Origin: Roseomonas fluvialis
Lineage (GTDB): Bacteria; Pseudomonadota; Alphaproteobacteria; Acetobacterales; Acetobacteraceae
DNA length: 64,000 nt
Direction: 5' to 3'
Assembly: GCF_022846615.1 (NCBI RefSeq)
Contig: NZ_AP025637.1
Span: 124,001-188,000 of the forward strand
Shown: positions 35,546-44,527 of the stretch, in pieces
How positions within the stretch are numbered: the stretch's first letter is position 1
Layout: every line of letters begins with the position of its first letter
Made by a program: the position numbers and the translations under genes
Notes under the pieces: model-generated
What the model was told of the DNA's origin: nothing
The model's input: only the letters and a program-made list of their open reading frames with translations
Database searches by the model: none

Positions 35546-36742
35546 TCAGCTGCCGCCCGGGGGCTGGCGCGCCCAGTCGTAGCCGCGCCGTGCGCGCTGG
35601 TAGCCGAAGTCGAACAGGGCGCGCATGTAGGCCTGTTCGAAGGGCTCGCTGTAGGTGCCCGTGAAGTCGCGCGTGATGTACGCCAGGTTGTAGTCGATCC
35701 CATCGCGCAGCGCGGTGTTCCAGATGCGCACCACGTCGTTGTAGCCGCTGGACGCGATCATGGTGGAGATGGCGCGCGCGGCGATCGACATGGCGCGCCG
35801 GTCCACCGCCGCCCATTGCGCGTCGAGCCGCCCGTTGCGGATGATGTAGGCGGTGGCCGGCACGACCGGCTGGCCGCGGCGCAGGCGTTCGCGGCGCAGC
35901 TCGGTCACCTGGCGGGGGTACAGGAACACCTGGCTGAAGGCGCCGCCATCCACGTGCATCTCCTGGTGCGGCGCGCCGTTAACCACCACGTCGAACATCA
36001 CCGGCGGGAAGGCGCCGGGCACCGCGGCGGAGGCCAGCAGGATGCGCCGCACCAGGTCGAGCGCGCCGGGATGGCCGCTGGCCGCGATGGCCCCCAGGTT
36101 CCAGATCACCGGCAGCTGCGCATCGAGGTTGGTCGACCCGATCAGCAGCAGCCGCCCGGCCTGGTGCCCGCGGCCGATCGCCGCCAGCATCCGGTCATCG
36201 AGGTAGCGCGAGATGGTGCGGTACAGCGGCGCGGTATCGGCCAGCGCATCGTTGAAGATGGCCGCCAGCAGCCCGCGCGACCGCAGCACGTCGCCCGGCG
36301 TGATGTCGGTGTAGACGCTGCGCAGCGCGCCGTCCCACTCGCTGCCCAGGAAGGCGAAGGGCGCCGTGAGCGCGCCGGTGCTCACGCCGGTCACCAGCTC
36401 GAATTCCGGGCGGGTGCCGTGTTCGGTCCAGCCGCACAGCAGGCCGGCCCCGAACGCGCCGTCCTCCCCGCCGCCCGAGACACCCAGCAACTGGAAGCGC
36501 GGCAGCTGCGAGGGGTGCGTCAGGCCCAGGTGGCGCATGCGCCGTCGTCCGGCCTCGCGGAACTCGGCCTCGATCGCATGCAGGTCCTGCGGCAGCACGA
36601 ATCGCTCACCAGGAAGGCCGAGCACCGTCGCACCCGCGGTCGCGGTGTTCGGGACCGGTGCGCCGCGGTCGGGCAGCGCGCAGCCGGACAGCAACGCGGC
36701 GCTGCCGGCCAGCAGCGCGCGGCGGGATGGCGCGGGACTCAC
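35546..36742 (-). CDS. Patatin-like phospholipase lipoprotein 2
   Basis: A 398-residue paralogue of its two neighbours: lipobox LLSGC, oxyanion loop VSGGGEDGAFGAG, nucleophile GVSTG and VDGG. GTG at 36742 overlaps the stop of the third paralogue (GTGA), so translation is coupled. It shares long blocks with the others (YLDDRMLAAIGRGHQAGRLL, TNLDAQLPVIWNLGAIAASG, HVDGGAFSQVFLYPR). The catalytic dyad is intact. Confidence 0.88.
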   Translation of the reverse strand: MSPAPSRRALLAGSAALLSGCALPDRGAPVPNTATAGATVLGLPGERFVLPQDLHAIEAEFREAGRRRMRHLGLTHPSQLPRFQLLGVSGGGEDGAFGAGLLCGWTEHGTRPEFELVTGVSTGALTAPFAFLGSEWDGALRSVYTDITPGDVLRSRGLLAAIFNDALADTAPLYRTISRYLDDRMLAAIGRGHQAGRLLLIGSTNLDAQLPVIWNLGAIAASGHPGALDLVRRILLASAAVPGAFPPVMFDVVVNGAPHQEMHVDGGAFSQVFLYPRQVTELRRERLRRGQPVVPATAYIIRNGRLDAQWAAVDRRAMSIAARAISTMIASSGYNDVVRIWNTALRDGIDYNLAYITRDFTGTYSEPFEQAYMRALFDFGYQRARRGYDWARQPPGGS

Positions 36743-37950
36743 AGGGGCGGGCGCTTCGCCCAGTCGTAGCCGCGGCGGCCGCGCTCGTAGCCGTACTGGA
36801 ACAGGGCGCGCATGAAGTCCTGGTCGAAGGGGGCGGGAAGTTCGCGGTCGAAGTCGGTGCCGATGAAGGCGAGGTTGAAGCCCACGCCGTCGCGCTGCGT
36901 CGCGTTGTAGATGCGGATCACGTCGTTGTAGCCGCTGGCGGCGATCATGGTGGAGATGGCGCGCCCGCTGATGCCCAGCGTGCGGCGTTCCACCAAGGCC
37001 CATTCGGGGTCGAGCCGGCCGTTGCGGATGACATAGGCCTCCACGTCCCGCGCCGCGGCGCCGCGCGCCAGGCGCTCGCGGCGCGTGCGCCCGACCGAGG
37101 ACGGGTACAGGAAGGCCTGCGCGAAGGCGCCGCCATCGACGTGCATTTCCTGCCGCGCCTCGCCATCCACCAACACGTCCACCATCACCGGCGCGAAGAC
37201 CCCCGGTACGGCGGCCGAGGCGAGCAGGATGCGGCGCACCAGGTCGAGCGCCCCGGGATGGCCGCTGCGGGCGATCGCGCCGATGTTCCAGATCACCGGC
37301 ACCTGTGCATCGAGGTTGGTCGTGCCGATCAGCAGCAGGCGCCCCCCATCGTAGGCACGCGCGATCGCCGCGAGCATCGGTTCGTCGAGATACCGGGAAA
37401 TCGTGCGGAACAGCGGCGCGGTGTCGGCCAGGGATTCATGGAACACCGCCTGGAGCAGGCCGCGCGACGCCGCGATGTCGGCCAGGGTGAGTTCCGTGTA
37501 GACCGCGCGCAGCTGCGGGTCGTGGTCGCGGCCGAGGAAGGCGAAGGGCGCGGTCAGCGCCCCGGTGCTCACGCCCGTCACCAGGTTGAATTCCGGCCGC
37601 GTGCCGAGTTCGGACCAGCCGCACAGCAGCCCGGCCCCGAAGGCACCGTTCTCCCCGCCGCCCGAGACCGACAGCAGGTTCAGCCGCGGCATCGGCTGGC
37701 CGGGGCGCAGCGCGAGCCGGCTGCGCAGCCTTGCCCCGGCGGCGTCGAATTCGGCCTCGATGGCGCGCTGGCCCTCGGGAGAGGTGACCATGAAGCGTTC
37801 GTTTGGCAGGCCCAGCACCTGCGCGGCCGTCGTCCTGCCGCGCGGGACTGCCGGGCCGCGGACGGGGCTGGCGCAGCCGGGCAGTCCCAGCGCCGCCGTT
37901 GCGCCGGCGGCCAGAAGCGCTGCGCGCCGCGTCGGGTTGGGACGGGTCAT
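36739..37950 (-). CDS. Patatin-like phospholipase lipoprotein 3
   Basis: A 403-residue paralogue and the first gene of the three-gene patatin run. Lipobox LGLPGC with Cys26, oxyanion loop VSGGGENGAFGAG, nucleophile GVSTG, and HVDGGAFAQAFLYPS are all present. ATG at 37950 has GAGG upstream. The gap to the divergent Bug gene (38078) is 127 bp and should hold both promoters. The three genes are colinear along their whole length, so they arose by tandem duplication. Confidence 0.88.
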   Translation of the reverse strand: MTRPNPTRRAALLAAGATAALGLPGCASPVRGPAVPRGRTTAAQVLGLPNERFMVTSPEGQRAIEAEFDAAGARLRSRLALRPGQPMPRLNLLSVSGGGENGAFGAGLLCGWSELGTRPEFNLVTGVSTGALTAPFAFLGRDHDPQLRAVYTELTLADIAASRGLLQAVFHESLADTAPLFRTISRYLDEPMLAAIARAYDGGRLLLIGTTNLDAQVPVIWNIGAIARSGHPGALDLVRRILLASAAVPGVFAPVMVDVLVDGEARQEMHVDGGAFAQAFLYPSSVGRTRRERLARGAAARDVEAYVIRNGRLDPEWALVERRTLGISGRAISTMIAASGYNDVIRIYNATQRDGVGFNLAFIGTDFDRELPAPFDQDFMRALFQYGYERGRRGYDWAKRPPL

Positions 37951-38077
37951 GTGAGGGATTCCTCGATTCGGGCTTTGCCCGTCATGATACCAGGGTCGTT
38001 GGATGCTTACGCCTGTTTGCAGGATCGTGGCCGCGCCGTCACTGTGCGCGAAACGCACAAACCATCGGAGGAACGCC

Positions 38078-39052
38078 ATGACCACCCGCCGCCACGCGCT
38101 CGGCGCGCTCGCCGCCGCCGGTACCCTCGCGCTGCCGCGCATCGCCCATGCCGCCTGGCCGGGGGACCGGCCGATCGAGGTGGTGGTGCCCTATCCGCCC
38201 GGCGGCGGCGTGGACACCATGGCGCGCATGGTGCTGCCGGTGGTCCAGGCGCGCCTGCCCGGCGCGCGCTTCGTGGTGGTAAACCGCGCGGGTGCGGGCG
38301 GGCAGCTCGGCTGGGAACAGGTGTTTGCCGCGGCACCCGACGGGTACACGCTGGCCGCGACCTCCGTACCGGCGATGGTCACCTATCCGATGGAGCGCAC
38401 GGTGCGCTACCGGCCGATGGAATTCACCTTCATCGCCAATGTGGTGGATGATCCGGGCGGTCTGTTCGTGGCGGCGAATTCGCCGATCCGCACGCTGGCC
38501 GACCTGGTGGCGGCGGCCAAGGCGCGGCCGGGGCAGATCAGCTACGGCAGCACGGGCATCGGCTCGGACGACCACCTGCTGGTGATCGCGCTGGAGGACC
38601 TGGCCGGCATGCCGGCGATGACCCATGTGCCCTTCAACGGCATGGCGCCGCTGTCGACCGCGCTGGTCGGCGGGCATCTCGATGTCGGCGCCTTCAACAT
38701 GAGCGAGAGCCTGGCGCTGCTGCAGTCGGGGCGCATCCGTTCCTTGGGGCAGGCGGCGGCCACACGCTGGTCGGGCACGCCCGACGTGCCGACCTTCCGC
38801 GAGCAGGGCCAGGACCTGATCAGTGGCGCCACGCGCGGCATCGTGGCCCCGCCCGGACTGCCCGCCGAGATCCGCGAGAGGCTGGAGGCCGCCTTCCGCG
38901 CCGCCCTGGCCGACACCGACTTCGTGCGCGAGGCGCAGCGCCTGGGCCTGCCGCTGGCGCCGCGCATCGGCGCCGATTTCCGCAACGACATCGCCACGCT
39001 CGAGACCCAGCTGCGCGGCCTGTGGCAGCGCAGGCCCTGGAAGGAATCATGA
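38078..39052 (+). CDS. Bug-type (TTT) solute-binding receptor
   Basis: A 324-residue periplasmic receptor: an Arg-containing signal peptide (TTRRHALGALAAAGTLALPRIAHA), then WPGDRPIEVVVPYPPGGGVDTMARMV and FVVVNRAGAGGQLGWEQV typical of the Bug family. Such receptors bind small carboxylates and either feed TctAB transporters or act alone. GGAGGAA precedes the ATG. Its stop overlaps the start of a malate/lactate-type dehydrogenase (ATGA), which suggests the ligand is a hydroxy acid. No TctA or TctB is in the window. Confidence 0.9.
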   Translation: MTTRRHALGALAAAGTLALPRIAHAAWPGDRPIEVVVPYPPGGGVDTMARMVLPVVQARLPGARFVVVNRAGAGGQLGWEQVFAAAPDGYTLAATSVPAMVTYPMERTVRYRPMEFTFIANVVDDPGGLFVAANSPIRTLADLVAAAKARPGQISYGSTGIGSDDHLLVIALEDLAGMPAMTHVPFNGMAPLSTALVGGHLDVGAFNMSESLALLQSGRIRSLGQAAATRWSGTPDVPTFREQGQDLISGATRGIVAPPGLPAEIRERLEAAFRAALADTDFVREAQRLGLPLAPRIGADFRNDIATLETQLRGLWQRRPWKES

Positions 39053-40125
39053 CCGCCGACGTCATCGTCGAGGCCTCCGCGCTCGGCGACCTGCTGCGCG
39101 CCGTGGTCGGTGCCACCGGCAGCGCGGCAGCCGAGGCCGAGGAGGTCGCGCGCCACCTGCTGGAGGCGAACCTCCAGGGCCATGACAGCCACGGCATCAT
39201 GCTGCTGCCGCGCTACGTGGACCATGTGCGGGACGGCAAGCTGCATCCGAACGTGACGCCGGAGGTGATCCGCCAGGACCCCTCGCTCGCGCTGTTCGAC
39301 GGGCGGATGGGCTATGGTCAACAGGTCGGGCGCACCTGCATGGACTGGGCGATCGGCGCGGCGCGAGCACATGGGCACGCGGTGATGGGGCTGCGCAATG
39401 TCCACCATATTGGACGCGTGGGCACCTATGGTGAACAGGCAGCGGCGGCCGGGATGATCTCGGTGCATTTCGTCAATGGCGTGTCGGGGGCGCCGGCGGT
39501 GGCACCCTTCGGCGGGTCGGACGGGCGGCTGTCGACCAACCCGGTCTGCGTCACCATCCCGCCGGCCACGCCGGGCGGGCAGCCGCTGGTGCTGGACTTC
39601 GCCACCTCGGCCATCGCGCTCGGCAAATGCCGCGTGGCGTTCAACGCGGGGCGGCCGGTGCCGGCGGGCGCGCTGGTCGATGCCAAGGGCCAGCCCTCCA
39701 CCGACCCGGGCGTGCTGTACCGGGACAACCCGCGCGGCGCGCTGCAGTCCTTCGGCGCGCACAAGGGGTACGGGCTGGCGCTGGTCTGCGAGATCCTGGC
39801 TGGCGCGCTGCTGGGCGGCGCGACCGCCTGGCGGCCGGAATTGCGCGACAGCGGGATCGTCAATTCGTGGCTCGCCTTCGTGCTGGACCCGTCGCGCTTC
39901 GGCGACATCGCCGCCTTCCGCAGCGAACTGGCCGCGGTGATCGCGGATGTGAAGGCCTCCCCGCCGGCCGATCCCGACAGCCCGGTGCTGGTGGCCGGCG
40001 AAAAGGAACGCATCACCAAGGCGAAGCGGCTGGCGGGCGGCATCCCGGTGGACCCGACCACCTGGTGCAACCTGGTGCGCGCGGCGCAGTCGCTCGGGAT
40101 CAACGCGATCCCGGAGGTGCGCTGA
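39049..40125 (+). CDS. Malate/L-lactate dehydrogenase-type (Ldh2) oxidoreductase
   Basis: A 358-residue Ldh2/malate dehydrogenase-family enzyme (not the Rossmann LDH): HLLEANLQGHDSHGIMLLPRYV near the N-terminus with the family His, then NVHHIGRVGTYGEQAA, LSTNPVCVTIP, DFATSAIALGKC and HKGYGLALVCEILAG. These NAD(P)-dependent enzymes act on 2-hydroxy acids. It is translationally coupled to the Bug receptor upstream, a common arrangement. The last 26 bases overlap the convergent membrane gene. Its exact substrate is unknown. Confidence 0.9.
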   Translation: MTADVIVEASALGDLLRAVVGATGSAAAEAEEVARHLLEANLQGHDSHGIMLLPRYVDHVRDGKLHPNVTPEVIRQDPSLALFDGRMGYGQQVGRTCMDWAIGAARAHGHAVMGLRNVHHIGRVGTYGEQAAAAGMISVHFVNGVSGAPAVAPFGGSDGRLSTNPVCVTIPPATPGGQPLVLDFATSAIALGKCRVAFNAGRPVPAGALVDAKGQPSTDPGVLYRDNPRGALQSFGAHKGYGLALVCEILAGALLGGATAWRPELRDSGIVNSWLAFVLDPSRFGDIAAFRSELAAVIADVKASPPADPDSPVLVAGEKERITKAKRLAGGIPVDPTTWCNLVRAAQSLGINAIPEVR

Positions 40126-41794
40126 CGGCGCAGTCGATCGGGCCTGCGCCGGCCGGCGTGCGGCGCACGGCATGCCAACCGGGGGCGACGACGTTCACCC
40201 CGTCGATCCGCGCGAGAAGGTCGCGCGCGGCATCGATACGCGGCGCGACCGCGCAGGCCGAGGCATCGTCCAGCACGTAGAATTCCGCCGGGTCGAAGTG
40301 GCCGGTTGCGACCATCGCCGCACCGCGCGCGCGCAATGCCGCCAGGGGTTCCTGCGCGACCCGCGCCAGGTAGACCGCATCCGTGCCGATGCCATGCGCC
40401 GCCGCCAGGTAGGCCAGCGGCGCCCAGCCCGGCGTCGCGTTGCCGGCGGGAATCCGGCGCAGGCGCTGGTAGTGGCCGGCGGCCTCGGCCCAGAAGGGGT
40501 TGGCCAGCGGCGTCGACCAGGCCGGGCCCGCGACGCGCGCACCCATCGCCACCGGCAGCCAGCCCCGCGCGCTATCGGCCACCTGCAGGCCCAGGATCGC
40601 GGCCAGCGCCAGCGCTCCGCGCCGCGGACCGACCCGCCGCGCCAGCACGATCGCGGCCCCCAGCAGCACGAGGTAGTGCAGTGGCCAGATCATGCGGCCG
40701 GAGGCGCGGAACATCGCCAGCAGCGGTTCGACCTGCGGCGGCAGCGGGATCCTGACCAGGTTCACATGGCCGAGCCCGATCACGTTCGACAGCGCGAAGA
40801 CGGCAAGGACCAGGATCGCGGCCAGGAACGGCAGGTGTCCGGCGGGCAGCGGCGGCATGGCGTCGCGCCGCACCACCCACAGTGCCGCGAGCAGCGCCAC
40901 GATGCCCCCCGCGCCCAGGAAGCCGAAGCCTTCGTAGTCGCCCGGCCCGCGCGCCTGGTTCGGCACGAGCACGGACCAGCCCTGCGGGTCCAGCAGCGTC
41001 AGCAGGTTCGCCCGGAAAATGCCATAGCCCGGTTCGCCCAGCCCCCCGCCCGGCAGCGTGCGAAACCCCGCGAGCCACAGCGCCGCCGCGATGCCGAGCG
41101 CCAGCGCCACCGCTTCGGCCGCCAACGCGCCGCCGCGCCGTGCCGCCAGCCAGCGGCGCAGCGCATCCGCCGCCCACAACACCAGGACCATCGAGAGCAG
41201 GTACGAATGAATCAGCGCCGCGACGGCACCCAGCGCGACCCAGGCCAAGGGCTGGCGCCGCGTGGGCGCGCGCAGGCACAGCCAGCCAGCCGCCAGCAGC
41301 AGCCATTGCGCGGCCAGCGCATAATGTCCCGTCACGGCATGCGGGCCGGCCAGCCGCCACAGCAGCACCGGCGCGAAGCAGGCCAGCGCCGCCACCAGCA
41401 GGCGGGACGCCGCATCGGGCAGGAACAACGCCGCGATGCGGTGCGCGAAGACCGCCTGCAGCGCGAAGCACAGCAGCAGCCAGGCGCCGTGGTACTGCCA
41501 GGGGCCGCCGGCAGGGGCGATGGTCGCCTTCATGGCCAGCGCCATCAGCGGCACCACGTCGATGAAGAAAATGGTCGAGGCGATCTCGAGCCCGAACAGC
41601 GGATTCGCCGCCGGCGGCCAGCCCCAGGGTGCCGCGCGGAAGAAGGACCAGCCGAGGTAGTAGGTCGCCGGGTCGTTGCGCTGCATCCAGGCGACATTGG
41701 CCGGGTCGAGCACGCCGGGGCCGAGCAGCACTGCGAAGCAGGCCAGGCCTATGGCGAGCGCCGCCGCGGTCTCGGCCCCGCGCGGCAGCCTCAC
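40100..41794 (-). CDS. DUF6311-like multi-pass membrane protein
   Basis: A 564-residue protein with about ten hydrophobic segments in the first 420 residues and a soluble C-terminal domain. The N-terminus (PANVAWMQRNDPATYYLGWSFFRAAPWGWP) is typical of the DUF6311 family, GT-C-like proteins probably acting on undecaprenyl- or lipid-linked sugars. The function is inferred from the fold class only. GTG start at 41794 overlaps the Lrp-family gene stop (GTGA). The 3' end overlaps the convergent dehydrogenase by 26 bp. Confidence 0.72.
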   Translation of the reverse strand: MRLPRGAETAAALAIGLACFAVLLGPGVLDPANVAWMQRNDPATYYLGWSFFRAAPWGWPPAANPLFGLEIASTIFFIDVVPLMALAMKATIAPAGGPWQYHGAWLLLCFALQAVFAHRIAALFLPDAASRLLVAALACFAPVLLWRLAGPHAVTGHYALAAQWLLLAAGWLCLRAPTRRQPLAWVALGAVAALIHSYLLSMVLVLWAADALRRWLAARRGGALAAEAVALALGIAAALWLAGFRTLPGGGLGEPGYGIFRANLLTLLDPQGWSVLVPNQARGPGDYEGFGFLGAGGIVALLAALWVVRRDAMPPLPAGHLPFLAAILVLAVFALSNVIGLGHVNLVRIPLPPQVEPLLAMFRASGRMIWPLHYLVLLGAAIVLARRVGPRRGALALAAILGLQVADSARGWLPVAMGARVAGPAWSTPLANPFWAEAAGHYQRLRRIPAGNATPGWAPLAYLAAAHGIGTDAVYLARVAQEPLAALRARGAAMVATGHFDPAEFYVLDDASACAVAPRIDAARDLLARIDGVNVVAPGWHAVRRTPAGAGPIDCAVSAPPGSR

Positions 41795-42270
41795 CCGATC
41801 GGAACCCCGGCCGCGTCCTTGGCGGTGCGGATGGTCTGCAGCGTCATCACCCGCAGCACCGCCGGCGCGCCCGTCAGGCGGGAGGTGAGCTCGTTCTCAT
41901 GCGCCGTGTCGCGCGCCACGAGGCGCAGCAGGAAGTCCCCGCCGCCGCGGATCATGTGGCATTCGCGCACCTCGGGCCAGGAGGTGGCGAGCGATTCGAA
42001 CTCGTCCAGCACCGCCTGCTTCTGCGATTCGAGGCCCACCAGGGCGAAGAAGGTGACCTCCCAGCCCAGCGCCACCGGGTCGATGTCGGCGTGGTAGCCG
42101 CGGATGATGCCGGCCTCCTCGAGCCGGCGGACGCGCCGCAGGCAGGGCGGGGCCGATAGGTTGACCCGCCGCGCCAGCTCGACATTCGTCATCCGGCCGT
42201 CGTCCTGGAGTTCGGCCAGGATGTGCCGGTCCACGGTGTCGAGGTCGGTGTCGTCCGGGGGGCGGGGCAT
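41791..42270 (-). CDS. Lrp/AsnC family transcriptional regulator
   Basis: A 159-residue Lrp-type regulator: N-terminal helix-turn-helix (LDTVDRHILAELQDDGRMTNVELARRVNLSAPPCLRRVRRLEEAGII) and C-terminal RAM ligand-binding domain (about 80-150). It should bind DNA as an oligomer and sense an amino acid. It is divergent from trxB with 150 bp between, and precedes the DUF6311 gene. The Lrp-trxB-LysR order is the same as in the rhizobial lsrB region. Confidence 0.93.
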   Translation of the reverse strand: MPRPPDDTDLDTVDRHILAELQDDGRMTNVELARRVNLSAPPCLRRVRRLEEAGIIRGYHADIDPVALGWEVTFFALVGLESQKQAVLDEFESLATSWPEVRECHMIRGGGDFLLRLVARDTAHENELTSRLTGAPAVLRVMTLQTIRTAKDAAGVPIG

Positions 42271-42420
42271 CTGGGCGGGAATCGCTTATGTCTCGTTGCT
42301 CGGGGGCGTCGCGGGGCGCAATATCATTGCAGGCGCCGGCAGCATCAAGGCATCGATGGTTGTGACCGGCGCCCGGCTGGCCGATATGCGGCCGAGCGCA
42401 ACAGAACCGGGAACCGCCCT

Positions 42421-43395
42421 GTGGCCGAGACTCACCGCACCCGCCTGCTCATCATCGGCGCCGGACCGGCCGGCTATACGGCCGCGATCTACGCCGCGCG
42501 TGCGGGGCTGGAACCGATGGTCGTGGCCGGCCTGCAGCCCGGCGGGCAGCTCACCATCACCACCGATGTCGAGAACTACCCCGGCTTCGCCGAGGCCATC
42601 CAGGGCCCCTGGCTGATGGACCAGATGCAGAAGCAGGCCGAGCACGTCGGCAGCAAGGTGGTCTACGACATCATCACCGGCATCGACCTGAGCCGCCGCC
42701 CGTTCCGCGCCACCGGCGATTCCGGCGACGTGTATGAGGCCGATTCGGTGGTGATCGCGACCGGCGCGCAGGCCCGCTGGCTCGGCATCCCCGGTGAGAA
42801 GGAACTCGGCGGCTTCGGCGTTTCGGCCTGTGCGACGTGTGATGGCTTCTTCTACCGCGGCAAGGACGTGGCGGTGATCGGCGGCGGCAATTCCGCCACC
42901 GAGGAAGCGCTGTACCTGTCCAACCTGGCGCGCCACGTCACGCTGATCCATCGCCGAGATTCGCTGCGCAGCGAGAAGATCCTGCAGCAGCGCCTGTTCG
43001 CGAAGCCGAACGTGACGGTGCTGTGGGACACCACTATCGACGCCGTGCTGGCCGATGACACCGGCCGCGTGCCGGTCGCGCGCGGGCTCGCGCTGCGCCA
43101 TGCCAAGACCGGAGAACGCAGCGAACTGAAGGTCGACGGCGTGTTCGTCGCGATCGGCCACGCGCCCGCCACCGCGCTGTTCGCCGGCCAGGTGGACATG
43201 GACACCGAGGGCTATATCCGCACCGTGCCCGGCACCACGCGCACCTCGGTGCCCGGCGTGTTTGCCGCGGGCGACGTGCAGGACAAGGTCTATCGTCAGG
43301 CGGTGACCGCGGCGGGCACCGGCTGCATGGCGGCGCTGGAGGCGGAGAAGTTCCTCGCCGCCGCCGACGCCGAGACCGAGCAGGTCGCCGCCTGA
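42421..43395 (+). CDS. trxB: Thioredoxin-disulfide reductase
   Basis: TrxB reduces thioredoxin with NADPH through FAD and a redox dithiol. The 324-residue protein has the FAD loop IIGAGPAGYTAAIYAARAG, the active-site CATC at about residues 137-140, the NADPH loop VIGGGNSATEEALYL and the C-terminal GVFAAGDVQDKVYRQAVTAAG. The GTG at 42421 gives the normal N-terminus. Its stop shares a base with the LysR start (TGATG), so they are coupled. Confidence 0.96.
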   Translation: MAETHRTRLLIIGAGPAGYTAAIYAARAGLEPMVVAGLQPGGQLTITTDVENYPGFAEAIQGPWLMDQMQKQAEHVGSKVVYDIITGIDLSRRPFRATGDSGDVYEADSVVIATGAQARWLGIPGEKELGGFGVSACATCDGFFYRGKDVAVIGGGNSATEEALYLSNLARHVTLIHRRDSLRSEKILQQRLFAKPNVTVLWDTTIDAVLADDTGRVPVARGLALRHAKTGERSELKVDGVFVAIGHAPATALFAGQVDMDTEGYIRTVPGTTRTSVPGVFAAGDVQDKVYRQAVTAAGTGCMAALEAEKFLAAADAETEQVAA

Positions 43396-44288
43396 TGCCG
43401 ATCGACTGGGACAAGCTGCGCGTTTTCCACGCGGTGGCCGAGGCGGGGTCCTTTACGCATGCCGGGGAGACCCTGAACCTCAGCCAATCCGCGGTCTCGC
43501 GCCAGATCCAGGCGCTCGAGGAAGCGCTGACGGTGCCATTGTTCCACCGCCACGCCCGCGGCCTGATCCTGACCGAGCAGGGCGAGACGCTGAACCGCAC
43601 GGTACGCGAGGTGTTTGCCAAGCTCGCGATGACCGAGGCGCTGCTGACCGAAAGCCGCGAACGCCCGGCCGGCCGGCTGAAGGTCACCACCACCACCGGA
43701 TTCGGCAGTTCCTGGCTGGCGCCGCGGCTGCGCCGGATGCTCGATGCGCATCCCGAGATCAGCGTGACGCTGCTGCTGGATGATTCCGACCTCGACCTCG
43801 CCATGCGCGAAGCGGATGTCGCGATCCGTATGCACCCGCCCCGGCAGCCCGACCTGATCCAGCGCCACATCGCGACCTTCGGCTGGAAGGTCTGCGGCGC
43901 GCCGGGCTACCTCAAAACGACGGGCATCCCGCAGCGGGTCGAGGACCTCGATGCCCATCGCCTGATCGTCTATGGCGACTACCGGCCGCCGATCGAGAAC
44001 GTGAACTGGTTGGCCGAGGCCGGGCGCCGCGCCGGCGCGCCGCGTCGCGCCGCCATTGAGATCAATTCCCTGCCCGGCATGGTCGAGGCGGTGCGCTCCG
44101 GCCTCGGCCTGGCGGCGCTGCCCGACTACCTGGGCGACCAGCTGGACGGGCTGGTGCAGGTCCTGCCCGAGGTGAAGGCACCGCGGATCGAGGCCTTCTT
44201 CGTCTACCCCGAGGAGATGCGCCATTCGAAGCGCGTATCGGTCTTCCGGGATTTCCTGGTGGCGGAACTGGCGGCTGGGGCGGGCTGA
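43395..44288 (+). CDS. LysR-family regulator (LsrB/VtlR-like)
   Basis: A 297-residue LysR regulator: winged helix-turn-helix at 5-65 (DKLRVFHAVAEAGSFTHAGETLNLSQSAVSRQIQALE) and an effector domain (about 90-290). Gene order Lrp-trxB-LysR followed by a small RNA matches the LsrB/VtlR locus of Rhizobiales, where this regulator controls redox and envelope genes and the AbcR small RNAs. Orthology is inferred from order and the near-identical HTH pattern, not from a search. The element's left boundary lies about 160 bp downstream. Confidence 0.86.
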   Translation: MPIDWDKLRVFHAVAEAGSFTHAGETLNLSQSAVSRQIQALEEALTVPLFHRHARGLILTEQGETLNRTVREVFAKLAMTEALLTESRERPAGRLKVTTTTGFGSSWLAPRLRRMLDAHPEISVTLLLDDSDLDLAMREADVAIRMHPPRQPDLIQRHIATFGWKVCGAPGYLKTTGIPQRVEDLDAHRLIVYGDYRPPIENVNWLAEAGRRAGAPRRAAIEINSLPGMVEAVRSGLGLAALPDYLGDQLDGLVQVLPEVKAPRIEAFFVYPEEMRHSKRVSVFRDFLVAELAAGAG

Positions 44289-44445
44289 CGCCGCGTGTCC
44301 ATGACCCGGATCACAGGGCTGTGTTCTTACCCATGCGCCAATCGCATACCGGATTGGTGCATATCGGGAATCACGCATGCTGCGGTTGCACCTATCATCC
44401 TTGTCATCCGGCGACTTGGTCGGAAGGGGTCTTCGGATCCCTCGT

Positions 44446-44474
44446 CTCCCAGACGTGAAGCCTCCCTGTTGACT
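44446..44474. repeat. attL: 29-bp direct repeat at left end of integrated element
   Basis: A 29-bp sequence beginning CTCCCAGACGTGAAGC and ending CCTGTTGACT, repeated exactly at 57934-57962. It lies inside the sRNA, just before its terminator. The matching downstream sequence continues only as AGGCCCGG (with one extra T on the right), so the repeat marks the crossover region. Confidence 0.75.
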
Positions 44475-44475
44475 A

Positions 44476-44512
44476 GGCCCGGAAAACCTCGGTTTTCTGG
44501 GCCTTTCTTTTT
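44476..44512 (+). terminator. Intrinsic terminator of the left sRNA copy
   Basis: GGCCCGGAAAACC (44476-44488) pairs with GGTTTTCTGGGCC (44491-44503) around TC, with one G-T pair, followed by TTTCTTTTT. A textbook Rho-independent terminator. Confidence 0.88.
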
Positions 44513-44527
44513 CCAGAACGGCCGTCC

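Larger units (their letters stand above)
44405..44512 (+). ncRNA. AbcR/ar15-like small regulatory RNA (left copy)
   Basis: A region of about 108 nt with a -10-like TATCAT at 44393 and an intrinsic terminator at its end. It has a 5' hairpin (GGGGTC-TTCG-GATCCC), then two unpaired CTCCC/CCTCCCTG anti-Shine-Dalgarno-like stretches, the layout of AbcR RNAs. In rhizobia the AbcR genes sit downstream of the same LysR regulator. Identity is inferred from layout and position. A 6S RNA was considered because a terminal ACAGGG/CCCTGT pairing is possible. The direct repeat of the integrated element lies inside it. Confidence 0.5.

Noticed and set aside
44306..44480. 6S RNA at the left end of the element
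   Set aside because: A terminal pairing and a length near 170 nt are possible, but the CTCCC stretches, intrinsic terminator and position after an LsrB-like gene fit AbcR better. Not fully excluded.
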